Positions 48,863 through 61,800 of a stretch of DNA of 64,000 bases are shown here, one piece after another. The DNA is taken from contig JAQGEQ010000080.1 of assembly GCA_034620365.1 (NCBI GenBank), positions 419,146-483,145 on the forward strand. Direction: 5' to 3'. The notes under the pieces are model-generated. The model made no database searches and was not told the DNA's origin. It was given only the letters and a program-made list of their open reading frames with translations. Position 1 is the first letter of the stretch. Every line of letters begins with the position of its first letter. The DNA comes from Pegea sp. RAD2-039. Lineage: Eukaryota > Chordata > Thaliacea > Salpida > Salpidae. The position numbers were made by a program, and so were the translations under genes.

Positions 48863-49370
48863 AGTAATATTCTTTTAACCTTGCTTCATTTTCTACAAGT
48901 AATTTGTAATAAAAATAACTGTGTAACCTGATACTAACTATGAGTTAAAAAAGATTACTCCAAGAAAAGGCAGATTTAGAAACACAAAAGCATTAAATTA
49001 TAGTTACTGGTGTATGTTAACTTAAGCAATAAGGATAATTTCTTCAATTCTTATATAAAAATACAGTAGTATAGAAAAAATTTACTTTTTATGTTAAAAA
49101 TTCTTACTACAAAAACTCTATGTAAAAATTTGTTGCTTCTACTAACGAGAAAACAAGTAGTCTAATCTCAATTATTTTAAAACTAAACATTTTCAACAAA
49201 AGCAAAAGTAAAATAAAAGCTTTTCAGTTTCTGATATATCTTCCAATTTATTTTTTGAAAATAATTTTTTTTTTTTTTTAATTTAAACGCTTCGAGTCTA
49301 CGTCACTGAAATAGCTTTCAAATATAAATAAATAACTAAAAGAGAGTTCTCACTATATCTATTTACTTAA
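48863..49370. other. Upstream of the receptor pseudogene, nothing seen
   Basis: Contains a T homopolymer of about 15 at 49264. No first exon of the receptor could be recognised. Confidence 0.4.
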
Positions 49371-50600
49371 GTGATTCTTTTATTACAAACGTTTTTGCTG
49401 CAAACAATATATGATTGTTTTTATGCAGTTTTCTATAAATTTTTTAAAATTTACCTTTGAAAATCAACTTTCTTTGCAGTTGAAATATAAAGCTCAAATA
49501 TCTTTAAATTTGGTTATAAACAAGCTTTAAAGATGAAATGTGAATTTCAACTATCTTGTAACTTTCTTATGGATCTGAATAATAGTTGAGACTGATTTCC
49601 GGACCTCAAGATAACTTTAAAACTGGAATATTGTTTAAAAAAATCTTTAAAACTAAAATGTGGATTTCAGCTACCATTGAAACTGAAATGTGGACCTCAA
49701 CTATTTTTGAAGCTGAAATTTGGTCTTCAAATATCTTTGAAACTGAAATATGGATCTTAGGAAATGTAGAGCAGAAATGTTTCTGAAGTAAAATAGTATT
49801 TAAAATGAATTTAACTCACCATACCAAATTAGCTTTTAAAATTTTTGATGATTTAGTTTCAACAGCAATTAAACTTTTGATCGAGTATATTTATTTGATT
49901 TTAATTTCTAGAAAAGCAACTTGATATTCAAGGCTCACTCGGAATTATTATAAATTATATATATCTGAAAAACGTAATGATACCATAACACTCGTTAAAT
50001 TGGCTAATTTATTTTTACCACTTGCTCAAAATTGTTTAAAATCACTGCCTAGATGTTACAGGGTTAACTTTTGCGTGACATTACAAATAGCATTGATTGA
50101 TTTTCGGTTCTAAACGCTTTTGAATAATTTAAACAAAATCACAACAGTTATTGTATTATGACTCCTAATAGTTTTTATCTAAACAAAAATACTTAAAAAA
50201 TAGAAAACTGTTAAATTATTGTAAAATTTTGGTTTGCTTTCCTTGTAAGTATTTTTAATTTACTTACTGACTAATAACTCAATCAACAATTTTCAATTTT
50301 CTAGTTTCTTATGCATTGTATTTAATAAAACTAGTATTTTTAAACTAATAAAAATCTTTGTAACGTTAATGCTAAGAAATAAACTTGATCAAAAAGATAA
50401 TCTTTAAAAATCTAAATTTATTTACTATTTGATTTCTAAGGATTTAGGAAATACTCTAGGCCATCAGATGAAGTGAAATATTCTTTTGAATTAATTTAAA
50501 AGTTTGGCAACTTTATGTACAGTATATCAATGATTCAGTTATTTGTTTCATCTATTTATAATGCACAAAAAAAGTTAAAAATATTATAGTCGTAAATTGA
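49370..50600. repeat. Dispersed duplication E, copy 1
   Basis: Left part (49370-49790), with 30-bp minisatellite variants (GAAACTGAAATGTGGACCTC), matches 51340-51840. Right part (49790-50600) matches 55610-56450, for example TTCTAGAAAAGCAACTTGAT and TACCATAACACTCG. So one block has been copied in two pieces. The 66-codon frame at 49586-49786 is only the minisatellite. Confidence 0.7.
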
Positions 50601-51340
50601 AACTAGTAAAAGATAATGTTCTATAAAAATTGTTGCGTTTTAAAATATTTTCTAAGTTATTTAGCCAGTATACTTTGACTAATGACTACATTTTCAAATT
50701 GTTTAATTAAGTTTTTTCATTAAAAGCAAGTAACAATGATAAAAAACTGATTTTTTGCAGACTGAAAAATTTTATTTTTCTAAGAAATTTTTAGTCGCTG
50801 AAAAGAATCTTTCTTCAAACTTAAGTTCACTTAGTCATTACCTTACAATAACTGACAATAATATTTTGTTAACTTTTATAAATTAAATATTTAAAAGTAG
50901 ACTTAAAAGAGTATTGAAGAACTGGTAGTTTCTTTCGTTTTTGTTTGTTGGTTCTACCAGACTTTACTTTTTGTAAAGGTTTATTTAAAATATGCTGGAA
51001 GTTTCTCATTCATATTAGCATTTAATTAATTGAAAAAATGTTTTTGAAGTTCTAGCTTAGTATAGTTTGTCGAGAATATTAGTTATTTTTAGTAGACATG
51101 TCATATAGTGCTGAGACATCCTTAGATATCGAAAGCTCTGTAATTTCTTGTTAGTCTCGTAAAGTTGATTTCACGATTTAGTAGGTTTCGGTATTTTATT
51201 TTATGATATGAACGTTTTGGGATGCAGTTGTAATGACATTATATTAAATTAAAGTCAAATTGTAAATCAAAATTTCAATCATAATTAATTTACTTATCTG
51301 AATGCTTTTTGATAAATATTAGTAACTTTTATCACTTACT
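50600..51340. other. AT-rich spacer, no gene seen
   Basis: No open frame, repeat or RNA feature supported. Confidence 0.4.
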
Positions 51341-52560
51341 TTAGTTAGGTAATTTTTTTGTAACAACTCGTATTGTTGCAAACAGTTTACAATTGTTTTT
51401 ATCAAGTTTTTATAAATTTTCCTATATTTTAACTTTTAATATCAAATTTTTTTGCAACTGAAATATGAAGCTTAATTATTTTAAAATTGGAAACGTAGTT
51501 ACTAACAAGCTTTGAGACTAAAACATGGATCTCAACTGTCTCTGAAACTGAAATGTGGGTCTCAACTATCTATGAAAGTGAAATATGGGTCTTAACTATC
51601 TTGTAAGTTTCTTATGGAACTGACAAATATTTGAGACTGATTTCTGGACCTCAATAATACTTTAAAACTTTAATATCGTTCACATATAATTTTGAAACTA
51701 AAATGTGGATTTCAACTATCATTGAAACTTAAATGTGAATTTCAATTATTTTTAAAACTAAAATGTGGAACTCAATTATCCTTGACAGTAAAAACCGAGG
51801 TCCAACTGTCTTTGAAACTAAAATTTAGACCTTAGCTACTAATCCAAGCTGACATCGTTTTTACTGCAATTATTTTGATAATTGTTAGCAAGCAAAGATG
51901 TAATAACTCTTACAAGGAAAAATGAAGATTTAATGGGTCTTATACTACGTATCAGCTATTTTTTCTTTTAATAATTACATTTTCCTTGGATTTTTAAGGA
52001 TATAGTTTATTTAATAAAGTCATCATAAATTCTTCAACTTCTTAAAATTTTGTCGAAAAAAAGATAAATAAACAGTTACCAAATATGAAATGGAAATAAT
52101 CAACTAAAAAGAACTAGATTAATAAGGAATTCAGACAGAGAACAGACAATACTTTATAGATAGATCATATCTGTTTTTATTATTTGCATTGCAATAACCT
52201 GTAAGCTTTGCAATACGCCAATAAATCAATCATGAGTAGATAATTCACAGTTACGAGAAGCAAAACGAGTATAAGTTGAAAGAATCGAAATAGATATGCG
52301 TGAGTGAAATGCTTGTGATTATTTGTCAAATACTTAAGACGGAGATAACATCACTAGAGCGAGAATTTGTTTAGTAAACAAACATATTAACAAAAGTAAC
52401 TAAAATTAGATTTGAAGATCAATGCAAATGGAATATCTGGTTCTTGAATTAACTGTTTGTAAGCAAGTTCAAACAATTAATCCAAGATCCACATCAGCCA
52501 ATGCTAAATTCTAATGATTACTCAATAAAAAAATATAAAATTGAATTTACTACGTGAAAT
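51340..52560. repeat. Dispersed duplication mosaic with 30-bp minisatellite
   Basis: 51470-51840 carries the minisatellite, mostly as GAAACTAAAATGTGGA variants. 51840-52560 resembles 41260-41850 (TAATCCAA, GATATGCGTGAGTGAAATGC and GCAAAACGAGTATA landmarks). It is a third partial copy of the duplication D/E material. Confidence 0.65.
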
Positions 52561-55500
52561 AAATAACAAAGAAACATAGAGATAAGAACAAAACATAATT
52601 CAAATGTATTATCCACTAACGAAACATTATGTAGTCACATGTCAAAATTCAGAATTCTTAACAGTTAATAACTTAAATATCAGAAAAAGGTATGACATAA
52701 AAATAAGGTAGTTATAATTTATTTTAATAGAAACTTTCACTATACAAGTACTTGAGAAATTTATCAAACGTAAACTTAAAACTAAATACTTAGTTCTATT
52801 TTGAGGAAAGCAAGGAATTGGTTTAATTTTATTTTTCAGATTTTTTATTTTCAATTATTGTTTAAAAGTATTCAAAACAAAATATCAATTAAAACAAAAA
52901 ATGAACCTTACAGATACCATAAGCAGCAAATAGGCTGAAACCTTAACAATAGAAGAAGACTTCAACTAAGCCGTCAAACTGCAGAATGGCCGACTGATTA
53001 GTAAATACTTCAAGGCAGGCAACCAGATGTAATGCTTTTATTCATGAGAATAACTGTAAAAAGTGTTTGCTTAATCGATTATTTCTCTTCTAGATATGAT
53101 TTTACTCAAAATTAAGAAAATCAACTAAGATAAAAATAAAAAAAACAGATCTCAAAGCTGAGAGTTATTAAAATTATGTTGACAATCTTGAAAAATTTTA
53201 AATTTTTAATAATCTTTCTAATTGCACCAAGCATTAGATTAAATAATGTCAATAATTTTTCACTATAATTTTGTAATTGCAAAGATTAATTTTTTCTTTT
53301 CCAACAGATTCACTCATGTTTGTTAAAATGATTCGCAGATTTTGTTAATAGATGAATAACAAAATATGATATAAATTACAACCTACAAGCAAAACACTTC
53401 AACTTACATCTAGTAATGAACAAATAACATTCCAAAGATGATTTTCAATGATGGCTTTAATCAGTTCTTATATTCAGTAGTACATGTAATTTTATATGTA
53501 GAAGTAGTGTTAAATCTGTGACAAGAATTAATTAATTAATTTCAAGAATCAGTTAAACACTACAATGATACAATGCTGAATACTAAAAGTCAACAAGATT
53601 AATATGAAGTAATTTTCTTTAGTTTTAAATCTAACTTAATTACTTGTCGAATTTTGTTTCTAAATGGAAAATCATGTGTTCTTAGTTATATGGTAATGGG
53701 ATTTACTATAAAAGTGTTAATTATAATAATTTTATTAATTTTCATTTTAATTAACTCTATAAATTAATGATTTAAAACTTAATAAATAAACAGTTTACAC
53801 TTCTCACAAAGATCACAAGTGGAGACTCCAGATGCCGTCAAATAGCTCCTCATCAGCACATTATTAAATCCTACATCTAATGGTAGCTTTTCCATCTTCT
53901 TTTTTCAAACCTTACAACCATCTGTAAAATCTGCTTACATTATAACTAGAAAAATATGACATGTTAGTGAGACTTATACATATCTAAAATTGAAGATATT
54001 TAAATCATTAGCAGTTAAATTTTGTTCTTATTTCATCCATGAGTTAAATATAATAAATCAAAATATATCTCAAACTTTAACAAGAAAAAAAGTAATATTT
54101 ATTAATTTTGGCTCAATTTGAAAAAAAAAACACTTATCTACCAAATTTAAACATCCCCCAAAGAAAATTAATTGATATTTCTGTCTTATCATAATTGATC
54201 TTTTTGTCCTAAAATAATCAGTAAAATTATTTACAAAACCTCAAAATTGAGACTAATAACTTGAAAAAATCTGTGCATAACTAATGTTTCAAGATTCTTA
54301 AAAAATATAATCCTTGATTGTTTGATTAGAAATAAAACCATCAAGCATGTTAAATTTGATTAAATAAATAATCAAACAAGAAACAGAACAAATCTAGAGT
54401 AAAACAAATATACTTAAGTTTTTATCAAAACTTTAATTTAATACTAATTATTTATATATATATATATAAATCAGAGTTGTTAAACAATTGAGTTTAAATA
54501 GAAAAAGAATCTTTCAAAAATATATTTAAGATATAAATCAGAATTTCAAAAGAATTTACTATCACAAGTGATTTATCATACATAAATTTAAAATTAAATA
54601 TAAAAGAGACGAATTCAATACATTGAAAGAAATGAACTGTTTGAAGAATTATTAACAATCCCTACTTTAACATTTTCTCAAAAATTCATGTGAATAACTT
54701 ACTTTTACATAAGCAGTAAGCCAGGTAAACATAGACTTATCTGTAGCTACAAATAGATCTACATTGCATGTATGTAGGATATTGTAGTAATTTAATATAC
54801 ACTTTTTAAAAGCTACATAAAATGAACAGTTTTCTTCATAACTTGATTTACTAATAAGTAAACACTAAGGAAAAATGGAGACTATTCAATTTGTTTTGTT
54901 GCATTCTATTACTACATCAACAGATTTTGATCTTTTTAGAAAAAATCAGTACTTACAATAATAAAAAATAAACATTTACAAATTCTATTTCATCTGGCAG
55001 TTTTAAATTTTTCTTTAACAAAAAAAAACTTTTTTATTAGAGTTAAAAAATATAAGTTGTTCTTAGTTAAATTAAATGAGTTTTAAACCTAAATAAATTT
55101 TTGTAGTTTTTCAAAACTATTAATTACTATTTAAAAATATTATCAACTTTATTAAATAAAACCATTGCAGTAAACAATATTGGTATTGTAATAACAAATA
55201 CAAGACTAATTTCACTTTTACAACTCAACTTTGTGCTAAACAAATGTAGTTTATCATAAATATGACGAACTTATTTGTTAATAACAAATGCTCGCTATTC
55301 AGGAAAGACAATTTTTCTAAATAAAATGTTAATTTATGACAAGACTTCTCTGGTAATATTTTACATTAGAAAGTTGGTTACAATTAAAAGAACAATATAT
55401 TTTACCATAATATAGATAGGATATAATGTAAGAATTACAACCGTTCGTTATGACAAACTGAATAATACCTGGCTAGCTTAATTTCGACCTCAGTTTATTG

Positions 55501-55610
55501 CTCAAAAAAAGTTATCAGTTAAAATTAAGATTTACCTATCGAAGTCATTCTTTATTTTTAATAACTTAAAATGATGGCTTTGTTAGTGCTACAATAAAAT
55601 TTTCAAATGT
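52560..55610. other. 3 kb without a supported gene
   Basis: AT-rich, with a short TA repeat near 54453-54470. Two places stand out weakly: 52910-53035, which is less AT-rich and open for about 30 codons on the minus strand, and 53800-53905, where a minus-strand frame reads MEKLPLDVGFNNVLMRSYL and ends with CDLCEKCKLFIY. Neither has enough support to be called a gene. Confidence 0.4.
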
Positions 55611-56450
55611 AAAGCAAAAAAATTTCTGAAGTAAAATATTATTTGAATATAAGTTTAATTCACCAAACTCATTTAGTTATTTGAATTATTGATGATTTAT
55701 TTTTTACAGTAATTAAACTTTTGATCCAGTATATTTTTTAGATTCTAATTTCTAGAAAAGCAACATGATATACAAGGCTCAACCAGATTTATATTATATT
55801 ATATATTTATATGCAAATCATAATAATACCATAACACTCGATAAATTGGCTGATTTATTTGTACCACTGCCTCAAAATTGTTTAAAATAACTGCCTAGAT
55901 GATTTAAGGTTGACTTTAGAGTGACATTACTAATAGCTTTGTTTGATTTTCGGTTTTAAATGTTTTTGAAAAAATTAAATAAAATCACAACATTTAATGT
56001 AATCTTACTCCTAACAGTTTTTATATTAAAAGAACCTGAAAAATAGAAAACTTCTAAAATATTGTTAAATTTTGATTTGCTTTCCTTTAAAGCGATTTTA
56101 GTTTACTTAATTATTCTTATATCAATCAACCGGTTTTCAATTTTTCTAATTTCTTATGCATTGTATTTAATAAAATTAGTATTTTTAAACTAATAAAGTT
56201 TATGTAATGTTAAACTTAATAAAAACGATGTTTCTTACAAAATTAAATTTATTTGTGATTCGATTTCGTTACAAGTAGGAAATACCTTAATCGATCAGAT
56301 AAACTGAAATAATCTTTTGTATTATTTTAAAAGTTTGGCAACTTTATCTACAGTATATCAATGATTCAGTTTTGTTTCATTTCTTTAACATGCACAAACA
56401 AAGTTAAAATAATTAGAGTAGTAAAATGAAACTAGTAAGAGAAATGTTTT
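55610..56450. repeat. Dispersed duplication E, copy 2
   Basis: Runs parallel to 49790-50600 with about one difference per ten bases. Ends just before the LINE tail at 56463. Confidence 0.75.
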
Positions 56451-56462
56451 ATGTTAATCACA

Positions 56463-57028
56463 CCAACTTTCTTCATTTATTTATTACAATAAATGTGAAG
56501 GAGGATTCCTGAAAAAAGTACCCCTCGCTAACACACACTCTCACAAGTAAAATCTATTTAGTCAAAAGTATAGAAAGTAAAAGTTGTAATACATGGTATT
56601 GCGATAGCAATCTAATCTTATAACAGTGAACAATTACAAATAATGTTAGTAATATTAAAAAAGAGAAAAATACACAGTTTGTAAATGACAATGTTGGCAA
56701 TATTATAACGGTTCATCTTCTGCTTAAACGAAGGGAGCGACTTCGACTTGACAATGTCTGATGGCAGCTTGTTCCATGTAATAATTGTATAGTATGAGAA
56801 AACATTTGCTCTGACCAATGTAACAGATGATAGAGACTTATTAAGATGTAAAGTGTGTCGTCTGGGCTGATATAACTTGAGTGTAGAACTAATGGAAAAG
56901 AAATCATCAAACTGAATGTCAATAAAATTGTGGATAATTTTATAAATAGGAATTAAGTCGTATTTAATCCGTCGAATATTCAAAGTATCTAAATTGAAGA
57001 AACTGAGACGATGCTTATAACTATCATA
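56463..57028 (-). mobile_element. LINE 3' end, minus strand
   Basis: Frame 56618-57085 read on the minus strand gives YKHRLSFFNLDTL, NIRRIKYDLIPIYKIIHNFI and FSYYTIITWNKLPSDIVKSK, the C-terminal part of the LINE protein, followed by the 3' UTR and an AT-rich tail near 56463. Here the frame is uninterrupted across the point where the copies at 43265 and 57060 are broken, so this copy shows the ancestral state there. 5' truncated. Lies head to head with the next element. Confidence 0.85.
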
Positions 57029-57059
57029 TTTAATTATAATAATAATTACTATCATATTT

Positions 57060-57925
57060 AAGCCAGCTGCTAACTTCAGCAACATATACTACATCAATGG
57101 ATCTTTTCTTGAACGAGTATCCTCAGTCATAGACCTCGGCATTACTGTGACATCTGACTTCAAATGGCACAGTTATATTTCCAGAATCTTTGGAAAATCT
57201 AACAGGCTTGTCCACCTCATCATATAGACTTTTAATTATAAAGATCCATGGTTTTACGTCAACCTTTTCAAACTGTACATACGCCCTATTCTTGATTACA
57301 ATGTCAGTGCATGGATGCCATATCAAGTTGGTGATTTCAGAAAAATCGAATCTGTTCAGGCAACATTTACGAGATTGGTTTGCAGGAAACTTAATATCAA
57401 ATACAAGAGTTATAAGCATCGTCTCAGCTTCTTCAATCTAGATACTTTGGAAAAAGCGAAGAATTAAATACGACCTTATTCTGATTTTTAAAATTATTCA
57501 CAACCTAATTGATCTTCAGTTTGATGAATTATTCTCCATTAGTCCCTCCCTCAAGTTATATCAACTTAGAAGACATAAATTACATCTTAATAAGTCCACT
57601 CCACCAGCTACGTTAACCAGATTAAGTTTTTCTCATACCGCACAATCAGTACATGGAACAATCTGCCATCAGAGATTGTCATGTCAAAATCACTTATGCT
57701 GTTCAAGAAAAAGCTGAATTGTTATAATATCGCCAACATTGCCATTTCTAAACTGTGAATTTTTCTCTTTTACAATACTATGATTCTGTGCAATTCTTCA
57801 TTGTCATATGCTTTTTCGTTTACACGTCAAATAGATCTAATTTGTGAGAATGTGTGTTAGCGAGAGGTGCTTTCCTTAGGCACCCTCCTTCACATTTATT
57901 GTAATAAATAAATAAATAAATAAAT
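57060..57925 (+). mobile_element. LINE 3' end, plus strand
   Basis: Begins at AAGCCAGCTGCTAACTTCAG, equal to about 44073 of the longer copy, and is very similar to it through the 3' UTR (GAGAATGTGTGTTAGCGAGA, then GGTGC and GGCACC) and an (AATA)n tail. It shares the frame break after LEKAKN with that copy, so both derive from the same defective source. The minus-strand 98-codon frame over it is a shadow. Confidence 0.85.
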
Positions 57926-58869
57926 TTTGGAGAAGAAGTGCTCCACCTTGATGACAAATACTCAAAGAATTGATTGGAATTTGGTTTTACATGTAGGTGT
58001 GAATCTCTTTTCAGTAAAATGATTAAAATCAGAATCGATATCAAAACCTATTAACTGATGAACATCAAAATTTGTAGTTCATTTTACACAAGATTTGCAG
58101 ACTACATCTTGTATAACAGCTGTTAACTTAATTGTCAATAATTATTATAAACGCCAAATTCCACAATGCAACAACATTTTTTAAACTTTAAGTCTAGAAT
58201 TTATGAAGGTTTGTTTATCAGAAGATTTTGTTGTACTTTTACCAAATTTTAATATATAAATTTCTTTACTACCTCTAAGACTAAAAATTATCTTAAAGAT
58301 TCAAAATTTGAGAATCCCTGATCTAGATTCTAGAAGATTTACAGCTGATAAAATACGCATCTTCTAGTTTTTTATCTGTCTGATAAACAATCAGTTCAAC
58401 ATGAAAAAGTTTTATTTCTTCAGTTTTTTGATTATTTATCATTTTAAGTAAAAAATGAAAATAAAATTAGTGTAATAAACTCAAATTGAAGTTAATTGTT
58501 TTTATATTAATTTGAAGTTTTTATTAAAACTTTCATCATAATTCGATTTTAATTTAAAAAAGAACTAACCTTCTTTAAAAACTTTAAAACTTTTTATAAG
58601 AGAACTTAATATATTTTAAATATTTCTGTCGTTTAGATTGGTTTTACATAAATTTAAAATTGAGAAAATTTTTCCTGCAGGTTACAGAAATAATTATTTC
58701 ATAAATGTTCTACATCATGATGACGAATTTGAAGAGAAATGATTGGATTATCTTCTCACATATCAAAAATTTGATTAAAAAATTGATATCTTAAATAATA
58801 GAAAATAGAGCACAACAATTAGGTAAACGAGATGTTAATTATATGCCAAGTAACAAAGAGATCAAGGTC
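57926..58869. other. 3' flank of the phospholipase gene with a broken coding remnant
   Basis: On the minus strand at about 57940-58115 a single frame reads AVIQDVVCKSCVK, a stop, TTNFDVHQLIGFDIDSDFNH, FTEKRFTPTCKTKFQSIL, a stop, then VFVIKVEHFFSK. It looks like an old coding fragment with two TGA stops, but I do not recognise it. The remainder is plain AT-rich DNA. Confidence 0.35.
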
Positions 58870-61800
58870 TTAGAGTTTTTCTATTTTGATATGAACAAAA
58901 ATGCTAGAAGGAGACATTTGCTCTCCGCTGAAGGACTCTAAATAGATGTGGCGATAACCTGAAAAGTAAATTGAAATTTGAAACTAGTTTTATTATAAAA
59001 ACGATTTAAATTTTTATCAATCATTTAGTTATCGTAGAAATAAGCTAATCTACATAAATAATTATTTATTCATTTGGTGAGTTTATATTATGAGGTAAAA
59101 GTTAGTTTTAAAAATTGACAAATTTAAAATAAACAATTTAAGATAATCTTTGACAAGTTTCCGATAAAACTCAGAAAAATATCAAAAAATTAGTTTAAAT
59201 CTCATTTTTAATCTAAAATTATTAATATTTATCATTTACTTTGAAAGATTACATTTCAAATATTTATTCATCTGATTAATTTGTTTGTCTTTTAAATATT
59301 GCTCTCAACATTTCAGATTGAATTATTTTGACAAAAATACAAATTTACCAGAAGCTAAGCTGTCGACAGGGATTGAGTATCTTCCAACCTCATCATCATT
59401 CCCGACTGAGTCCTTATCCATGATGATAAAAGTCATGAAAGCAAGTGATGGATATTTGATATGAAATGAAAGAAACTTATCTACCCATTGTGGATTGTAA
59501 CCATTGTTTGAAACATGACTTGTTTCTTCTGATTGCTGAAAATCGAAAAGAAATTTATTGAAGTTTCAGTGAAAGTTTTGATGAAAGACCTTATCAACCG
59601 AACAACCCTCAATATTGATCTTTACATAAGGATCAATGATGTCCTTATCTTTTGAGTCATTAGCATTTGGTAGTTGTTGTCCAGATAGAACCTTCGAAAT
59701 TATTAATTGATGAAATATCAGAGTTAAGATAATTTACTTCAAATTGATTAGTTCTTCAAACAATTCAAGACCTGAACAACAATTTTTGTGGGATCAATAG
59801 TAGCAGCAGTGGTCTCATTTGGATTAAATGTTGGATCGAAAAGATGTTTGGGTTTGAGAAGAAATCCGCAGCCTTTATTTCGTCGGAAGTTGACCAGATT
59901 GATGTAAGTACATTCATCTTGTGATTGATAGTTGAGAGCAACTAACAATTTTGAAGATAAAGTGAGAATAATGAAACAAGTTGGTTTTCAAACGAAACTA
60001 TTTTGAATATTCTAAAACTTTAGCTAGATTATTTTTTGGTGAGGCAACCAAATTCTTTGATTTCAGATTTAACAAAAATCTTTTAAAAATACAAATTCTG
60101 TTTTGATACAAAAATCTTAACTTAAATTTGAAAGAAAATAGAAATTCTAAAATCACCAAATACATTTTTGAAATTTTTTCGAACTAACTTAGTTTAATTT
60201 AAGATAAAAAATAAGTTAATATCTGATTCGGAAATTTATCTAAAAGCTGAATTTTGTATTTATAAATTTTAAAAGTTTTAATAACTTTTCAGAGTTTTAT
60301 TTTTATAAAATTCAATCTTTTTACTAACCAACTTAAAAGTTATTTTCGGCTGTAAATCATCAAACAAGTTTTTTTAAATTAAATTATCTTACCAATTTGG
60401 CATCCAACATTCCACAATGGAATTGGATTATAATTACTTGAAGCTGTTCTTGTTCCTTTTGGATAAATGCGAACCAGTTGCCAGTTGTTATGTTTAATAA
60501 ACTCATTAGTCTGTTTAAAAATAACAAAAATTATTTAAAAATTTTTTTGTTTTATTTATTTGAATAAAAAGTTTTAAAAATCAAAGATTTAAAAAAGTTG
60601 AAAAAAACTTTGAAGTTAGAATTACTTCTTCTTCTGCAAGATCAATTGCTTTTTCCTCTTTTAAAGAAGACATATTTTTAAATGTATATTTTTCTCGTGC
60701 ATTTTCAAAACCATCAAAATGACAACTTTTCATGTAAATAATTGCGTCTGAAAGTTCTTTACAAATCTGAGTGTTCTGAAAGATCAGAAATTAAAACAAA
60801 AAGTTTTTAAAAGTTTCTTTCTTACTTCTGTTGAAATTTTTCCTTTTAATATGACTTTGTCTGAAAATCAAAAGTTGAAAAGTTGAATAAGTCAACGATC
60901 TAAGAGTTTACTTTTTAATTGAACAGGTGACGGAAGTTGATCTTCAGAAGAGCTAATTGGTTTCGTCAAAAGTTTATCCCCAAGCAATTTCTAAAAAATA
61001 ATTTCAACAAAATTTGAAAATTAGCAAACCGTTTAACAAACACCAGCTGTTATCTCAAATATTGAAACAAGCAAATTCAAACAAACCTTCATAATTTGGA
61101 TCATTCGTAACTGCTGACTAATTGAACAATGATTTTCTAACGACAATATCATTGGAAAGTCAGTTTTCTGTAAAGTTGTTTGATTAAAGTTAAAATAAAA
61201 CTGAAAAGAATTTTTGTTTGTTGGGAAAACGTTTAATCAATTTTCAACAAGTTTACAGATTTTAGTAAAATTGTCAAATTGTTTAAAAATTATTATTTGA
61301 AATTAGATAATCATTAATTTTACAGTTGTACATCATAAGTACTGTTGTCTTCTTCAAACGATTTCAAAATATTTAAAATAAAAAATGAAATTGAAATCTT
61401 TTAGTAAAATCCTAAAATGAAAATTTTTAATTCAAATTTCGTTTCAAACCTGAAAAGAATAATCTCTAATCACTTCAATGACATGAACAAATTTGATGCT
61501 GGTTGTCAAAGTGTGTCCGTGGTAGATGATTGGCTCACCGTCATCTCCATCCCAGCAATCCAACTCAACACATCTACACCCTTGATCAATTGCTCTATGA
61601 AAGATGAAGTTCATCAAAAGATGATAAAATTAAAAAACTAAATTTATAATTAATTAAATATTAATAAATTAAAACTAAAATTAAAAGAAATCTTATTCAA
61701 ATTTACTATTTAATCTGACAGCAAACAAGAAGATATCAAACCAACCGTTGGTAGTTGGAAATATTCGATTCTCCATATAGTTGATGATCACTTAAATAAG

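Noticed and set aside
57123..57419. Minus-strand 98-codon frame and its twin at 44134-44430
   Set aside because: Both are antisense shadows of the LINE reverse transcriptase, similar only because the elements are.
57940..58115. Zinc-binding end of DNA polymerase epsilon, suggested by QDVVCKSC
   Set aside because: Only that short motif resembles the family. The following residues do not, and the frame has stops.
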